Assembly (NCBI GenBank): GCA_013362725.1
Contig: JABFVP010000142.1
Coordinates: forward strand, 1 to 9,536
Direction of reading: 5' to 3'
DNA length: 9,536 nt
Origin: Cupriavidus sp.
GTDB lineage: Bacteria; Pseudomonadota; Gammaproteobacteria; Burkholderiales; Burkholderiaceae
Positions 6,129 through 9,536 of this stretch are shown here, one piece after another. Positions within the stretch are counted from its first letter, which is position 1; every line of letters starts with the position of its first letter. Made by a program: the position numbers and the translations under genes. The notes beneath the pieces were generated by a model, which did no database searches, was not told where the DNA came from, and saw nothing but the letters and a program-made list of their open reading frames with translations.

Positions 6129-6150
6129 TTTCTGCAATCGGCCCCTATCT
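6122..6150 (+). promoter_or_regulatory. Candidate sigma-32-like heat-shock promoter of htpX
   Basis: GTTGAA (6122-6127) matches the sigma-32 -35 CTTGAA at five of six bases. After 15 bases, CCCTATCT (6143-6150) matches CCCCATNT at six of the seven specified positions. Transcription would begin near 6157, about 50 bases before htpX. In E. coli htpX is a sigma-32-dependent heat-shock gene, which supports the reading. The layout matches the candidate before def. A sigma-70 reading (TTGAAT, 17 bases, TATCTA) is weaker because the -10 fits poorly. Confidence 0.6.
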
Positions 6151-6195
6151 AACGGGCATCGCGTCACCTTTTTCCGTGGCGCGTCACGATTACAC

Positions 6196-6200
6196 GGAGA
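6196..6200 (+). promoter_or_regulatory. Shine-Dalgarno of htpX
   Basis: GGAGA, eight bases before the ATG at 6209. It decides that start over an in-frame GTG at 6176 and gives the usual HtpX N-terminus MFNWVKT. Confidence 0.75.
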
Positions 6201-6208
6201 TCACCGCA

Positions 6209-7069
6209 ATGTTCAACTGGGTCAAGACCTTCATGCTGATGGCGGCCATCACGGCGTTGTTCATCGTCATCGGCGGCATGATCGGCGGGCGCAGCGGCAT
6301 GATGTTCGCGCTGCTGATCGCGCTGGGCATGAATTTCTTCTCCTACTGGTTCTCGGACAAGATGGTCCTGCGCATGTACAACGCGCAGGAAGTCGATGCC
6401 GGCAGCGCGCCGCAGTTCTACGGCATGGTGCAGGACCTGGCGCAGCGCGCCGGCCTGCCGATGCCGCGTGTCTACCTGATCAACGAAGACGCGCCCAACG
6501 CCTTTGCCACCGGCCGCAACCCCGAACACGCCGCGGTGGCGGCCACCACCGGCATCCTGCGCGTGCTGTCCGAGCGGGAACTGCGCGGCGTGATGGCCCA
6601 CGAACTGGCCCATGTGCGCCACCGCGACATCCTGACCTCGACCATCGCCGCCACCATGGCCGGCGCGATCTCGGCGCTGGCCAATATGGCGATGTTCTTC
6701 GGCGGGCGCGACGAAAACGGCAACCGCACCAACCCCATCGCCAGCATTGCCGTCGCGATCCTGGCGCCGCTGGCGGCCTCGCTGATCCAGATGGCGATCT
6801 CGCGCGCGCGTGAATTCGAAGCCGACCGCGGCGGCGCCGAGATCAGCGGCGACCCGCAGGCGCTGGCCAGCGCGCTCGACAAGATCCACCGCTACGCGCA
6901 GGGCATCCCGTTCCAGGCGGCCGAGGAACATCCGGCCACGGCGCAGATGATGATCATGAACCCGCTGTCCGGCGGCGGCATCGCCAACCTGTTCTCGACC
7001 CATCCGGCCACCGAGGAACGCATCGCGCGCCTGATGCAGATGGCCCAGACCGGCACCTACCCGGCCTGA
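6209..7069 (+). CDS. htpX: Heat-shock membrane zinc metalloprotease HtpX (M48B)
   Basis: Inner-membrane protease for quality control of damaged membrane proteins, overlapping in role with FtsH in E. coli. Two N-terminal hydrophobic segments (about 8-26 and 31-48) flank a short loop; the catalytic domain carries HELAHVRHRD (131-140), with zinc ligands H131 and H135 and catalytic E132. Two further hydrophobic stretches lie at about 144-164 and 176-198. The third ligand is the Glu of REFEAD (E202). STHPATEERI (263-272) is a conserved family ending. At 286 residues it is normal length, close to E. coli's 293. It is preceded by a sigma-32-like promoter and its own Shine-Dalgarno and followed by an intrinsic terminator, so it probably forms its own transcription unit while also receiving read-through from fmt. 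Confidence 0.97.
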   Translation: MFNWVKTFMLMAAITALFIVIGGMIGGRSGMMFALLIALGMNFFSYWFSDKMVLRMYNAQEVDAGSAPQFYGMVQDLAQRAGLPMPRVYLINEDAPNAFATGRNPEHAAVAATTGILRVLSERELRGVMAHELAHVRHRDILTSTIAATMAGAISALANMAMFFGGRDENGNRTNPIASIAVAILAPLAASLIQMAISRAREFEADRGGAEISGDPQALASALDKIHRYAQGIPFQAAEEHPATAQMMIMNPLSGGGIANLFSTHPATEERIARLMQMAQTGTYPA

Positions 7070-7111
7070 ACCGCCGGAAATCCGGGGCGCGGCCCCGTCA
7101 CAAGGTAAACT

Positions 7112-7146
7112 GCCCGCTGTTCCGCGTGGACCGGCGGGCTTTTTTT
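7112..7146 (+). terminator. Intrinsic terminator after htpX
   Basis: GCCCGC (7112-7117) pairs with GCGGGC (7134-7139), with further pairing of GTTCC and GGAC inside the loop, followed directly by seven Ts (7140-7146). It lies 42 bases after the htpX stop and 65 before rsmB, so it should separate def-fmt-htpX from the rsmB set. A small hairpin CGGGGC-GCG-GCCCCG (7083-7097) lies just upstream. A second GCCCGC (7148-7153) past the T-run could pair with the same GCGGGC arm as a competitor. Confidence 0.8.
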
Positions 7147-7211
7147 GGCCCGCGCCCCGCGCCTTCCCGATTCACCGCCTGACCCGCTGCCTGATCCGCC
7201 GCCCGACCGAT

Positions 7212-8651
7212 ATGCGCCTGCCTCCCGATTCGCTTGCCTTCCAGATGCTTGGTGCCGCCGCCGCGGTGCGCGCCGTCAGCGAAGGCACGGCCTTGCCCCA
7301 GGCGATCGAGGACGCCGCCGCGCAACTGAAGCTGGACCGCGTGCGCGACGCCGCCACGCGCGGCGCGCTGCAGGACATCGCCTACCGCACCATGCGCCAG
7401 TTCGGCACCGCGCGCGCGCTGGTGACCAGGCTGGTGACGCGGCCGCCCGGCGCGCAGGTCGATTCGCTGCTGGCAGTAGCGCTGGCCCTGTTGCTGGAAC
7501 ACGCGCCGGGCCCGCGCGAGCGGCACGACGGCGCCGACCCGGCGCGCCACGATGCCGACGCCGGCCGTCCGGGTTACAGCACCTTCACGGTGGTCGACCA
7601 GGCCGTGAGCGCGGCCGCCTCCGAACCCAAGACCGCGCATGCGCGCGGACTGGTCAATGCGGTGCTGCGCCGTTTCCTGCGCGAGCGCAAGGCCCTGCTC
7701 GCTGAAGTCAACCGCGACGAGCAGGCGCGCTGGAACCTGCCGCCGTGGTGGCTGCGCATGCTGCGCGAGGCCTACCCCGACCGGTGGATGGCGCTGGCCG
7801 CCAGCGCCAACGTGCGGCCACCGATGACGGTACGCGTCAACACCGCGCGCGTGTCGGTGCAGCAGTACCGCACCGATCTCGCCAACGCGGGGCTGGCCGG
7901 CCACGTCGTCGGTCCGCAGGCGGTGCGCCTGGTGCGCGCGGTGCCGGTGAACCAGCTGCCCGGCTTTGCCGAAGGCGCGGTCTCGGTGCAGGACGCCGGC
8001 GCGCAACTGGCCGCGCCGCTGCTCGAGGTGGCCGACGGCATGCGCGTGCTCGATGCCTGCGCGGCGCCTGGCGGCAAGACCGGGCATTTGCTGGAGCTGG
8101 CCGATATCGAAGTGACCGCGGTCGAAAGCGACGCGCAGCGCGCCACCCGCATCGGCGAGAACCTGGCGCGCCTGGGCAAGTCGGCAAAGATCGTGGTCGG
8201 CGATGCCAGCCGGCCCGCCGACTGGTGGGACGGGCAGACCTTCGACCGCATCCTCGCCGACGTGCCGTGCTCGGCCTCGGGCATCGTGCGGCGCCATCCC
8301 GATATCCGCTGGCTGCGCCGCGAAACCGATATCGCCAAGCTCGTCACCGAGCAACGCCGCATCGTCTCGCAACTGTGGCCGCTGCTGAAGCCGGGCGGCA
8401 TCCTGGTCTATGTCACCTGTTCTATTTTCCCAACGGAGGGCGAGGAGCAGGCGCGCTGGTTTGGTGAGCAACTGGCAGATGCGATACGATTGCAGGCGCC
8501 GGGACAGCTGCTGCCCGGCACGCATGCAACGCTTGCCGCGGGCGCGGACGGTGACAAGGCCACCCTTGACAGCACCGGGCGCACCGACGGTACCAGCCTG
8601 CCATCCGATCACGATGGCTTCTTCTACGCCCGCTTCCAGAAACGCGCCTGA
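7212..8651 (+). CDS. rsmB: 16S rRNA (cytosine-967-C5)-methyltransferase RsmB
   Basis: S-adenosylmethionine-dependent enzyme that makes m5C967 in 16S rRNA. An N-terminal NusB-like helical RNA-binding domain (about 8-160, ending NAVLRRFLRER) is followed by the methyltransferase fold. Motif I is DACAAPGGKTGHL (281-293) and the acidic ribose contact is E305 in TAVESD. Motif IV is ADVPCSASG (349-357) with C353, and motif VI is YVTCSIFPTEGE (400-411) with C403; these are the paired cysteines of m5C enzymes, C403 aligning with the E. coli nucleophile. At 479 residues it exceeds E. coli RsmB (429), partly through a His/Asp/Pro-rich linker at about 98-121 in the NusB-like domain. The ATG at 7212 is the first possible start, without a clear Shine-Dalgarno. 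It lies beyond the htpX terminator, and I could not identify its promoter. Confidence 0.96.
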   Translation: MRLPPDSLAFQMLGAAAAVRAVSEGTALPQAIEDAAAQLKLDRVRDAATRGALQDIAYRTMRQFGTARALVTRLVTRPPGAQVDSLLAVALALLLEHAPGPRERHDGADPARHDADAGRPGYSTFTVVDQAVSAAASEPKTAHARGLVNAVLRRFLRERKALLAEVNRDEQARWNLPPWWLRMLREAYPDRWMALAASANVRPPMTVRVNTARVSVQQYRTDLANAGLAGHVVGPQAVRLVRAVPVNQLPGFAEGAVSVQDAGAQLAAPLLEVADGMRVLDACAAPGGKTGHLLELADIEVTAVESDAQRATRIGENLARLGKSAKIVVGDASRPADWWDGQTFDRILADVPCSASGIVRRHPDIRWLRRETDIAKLVTEQRRIVSQLWPLLKPGGILVYVTCSIFPTEGEEQARWFGEQLADAIRLQAPGQLLPGTHATLAAGADGDKATLDSTGRTDGTSLPSDHDGFFYARFQKRA

Positions 8652-8660
8652 TCTGATCCG

Positions 8661-9515
8661 ATGCCGAGCACGCCGCGCCTGTCAGGCTTTCGCGTTGAAG
8701 TGGACGTCCGCCGCAGACGGCTGGCGCGCTGGGCACTGGCGCTGCTGCTGGCGCTGGCCGCCGCGCTGTGGCTGCCGCGCGCCGCACAGGCACAGGTCAT
8801 CGAGGCCACCGAAGCGCGCATCGAATACCAGGACGGCGGTTTCGAGCTTGCCGCCAGCTTTGACTTCGACCTGCCGCCCGCGCTCGAGGACGCACTGCAC
8901 AAGGGCATCTCGCTGTATTTCGCGGTCGACTTCCAGCTGTCGCGCTCGCGCTGGTACTGGTTCGACGACAAGCCGGTCAACACCACCCGCAGCGTGCGAC
9001 TGTCGGACCAGCCGCTGACGCGCCAGTACCGCATCTCCACCGGCGGCCTGCAGTTGCCGTTCACGCGGCTGAAGAGCGCGCTGCAGTTTATCCAGCGCGT
9101 GCGCGGCTGGCGCGTGTTCGAGCGCAACGCGGTCAAGCCCGGCGAGACCTACAACGCCGAAGTGCGCATGCGGCTGGACCTGTCGCAGTTGCCCAAGCCG
9201 TTCCAGATCAATGCCGTCAACACGCGCGACTGGAACCTGGCGTCCGACTGGCGGCGCTTCACCTACACCGTGCCGACCGACCTGAGCGCGCCGCCCGCGC
9301 CGCCGCCGCAGCCGCCGGCACCGCCACCCGCATTGCCTGCGTCGCCCGCACTGCCGGCCTCGCCGACCATGCCCGCGCCCGCACCGTCTCCGGCCTCGTT
9401 GCCTGCCGCGGCCAATGAGCGCGGCCTGATGGAAGGACGCGGCCTGTATCTGCAGGCCGCGTCGTACGCGCTGTCGCCGGCAATGCTGGCGCAGCCCGCG
9501 CCGAGCCAGCCATGA
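8661..9515 (+). CDS. Secreted DUF4390-type protein with a proline-rich tail
   Basis: 284 residues of unknown function. An arginine-rich start (VRRRRLARW, 16-24) and hydrophobic stretch (about 25-39), then RAAQA before Q45, form a signal peptide or membrane anchor, so the body is probably periplasmic. Residues 45-205 are beta-rich and include SLYFAVDFQLSRSRWYWFDD (84-103), TRQYRISTGGLQLPF (120-134), SLQ-like LKSALQFIQRVRGWRVFE (137-154) and MRLDLSQLPKPFQIN (170-184). I recognise this pattern as DUF4390. Residues 209-250 are dominated by proline and alanine, with ALPASP repeated twice, then a short tail. The start lies nine bases after rsmB and the stop overlaps the next gene by ATGA, indicating co-translation. 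In related bacteria this family sits between rsmB and a NtrY-like sensor kinase, which hints at an envelope-signalling role but proves none. Confidence 0.82.
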   Translation: MPSTPRLSGFRVEVDVRRRRLARWALALLLALAAALWLPRAAQAQVIEATEARIEYQDGGFELAASFDFDLPPALEDALHKGISLYFAVDFQLSRSRWYWFDDKPVNTTRSVRLSDQPLTRQYRISTGGLQLPFTRLKSALQFIQRVRGWRVFERNAVKPGETYNAEVRMRLDLSQLPKPFQINAVNTRDWNLASDWRRFTYTVPTDLSAPPAPPPQPPAPPPALPASPALPASPTMPAPAPSPASLPAAANERGLMEGRGLYLQAASYALSPAMLAQPAPSQP

Positions 9516-9536
9516 GCAACCCGTTGTGGGACAGCC
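9512..9536 (+). CDS. Start of the next gene, eight codons, cut by the right edge
   Basis: ATG at 9512 overlaps the stop of the DUF4390 gene as ATGA and opens MSNPLWDS before the window ends. Such an overlap is typical of translational coupling, and no Shine-Dalgarno is visible. Eight residues cannot identify the product. From gene order in Burkholderiaceae I would expect a NtrY-type sensor histidine kinase, but this is context only. Confidence 0.5.

Noticed and set aside
7098..8612. A 504-codon open frame antisense to rsmB, longer than rsmB itself.
   Set aside because: It is Arg/Gln/His/Ala-rich without any recognisable domain, while the plus strand carries every RsmB motif. Long antisense frames are a known artefact of high-GC codon use.
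1..9536. A CRISPR array, defence system, toxin-antitoxin pair or prophage.
   Set aside because: No spaced repeats, and every substantial gene is an ordinary core-genome family; nothing supports an accessory system.

Overview
The window is about two-thirds G+C and reads as a chromosomal housekeeping region of a betaproteobacterium in the Burkholderiaceae. The protein sequences, gene order and codon use point to the Cupriavidus/Ralstonia lineage, most likely Cupriavidus. That placement comes from recognising the proteins by eye, not from a search. Coding density is high, no gene-free stretch exceeds 200 bases, and I see no insertion sequence, prophage, CRISPR array, tRNA or rRNA.

Two divergent gene sets meet at about 4180-4340. 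Leftward (minus strand) run a secreted LysM-domain protein, dprA (DNA processing for natural transformation), a small thioredoxin-fold protein and the first 385 codons of topB (DNA topoisomerase III), which runs off the left edge. The LysM protein and dprA are almost contiguous. topB has its own Shine-Dalgarno, a hairpin beside it, and a possible promoter.

Rightward (plus strand) run def (peptide deformylase), fmt (Met-tRNA formyltransferase), htpX (inner-membrane heat-shock protease), a strong intrinsic terminator, rsmB (16S rRNA m5C967 methyltransferase), a secreted DUF4390-type protein, and the first eight codons of a gene that overlaps it by ATGA. def and fmt are the two ends of the N-formylmethionine cycle. 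The dprA / def-fmt-rsmB neighbourhood is ancient and resembles the E. coli smf / def-fmt-rsmB locus, but here htpX sits between fmt and rsmB.

The genes are ordinary; the spacers are more interesting. The def and htpX spacers carry the same arrangement, TTGAATTTT, ten bases, then CCCC-N-AT, which resembles a sigma-32 (RpoH) heat-shock promoter. The htpX copy overlaps an 18-bp imperfect dyad. The def-fmt spacer holds a 13-bp inverted repeat around a GC-rich interior and, separately, a perfect 20-bp palindrome. The fmt-htpX spacer has a 12-bp tandem repeat. I did not find a novel multi-gene system.
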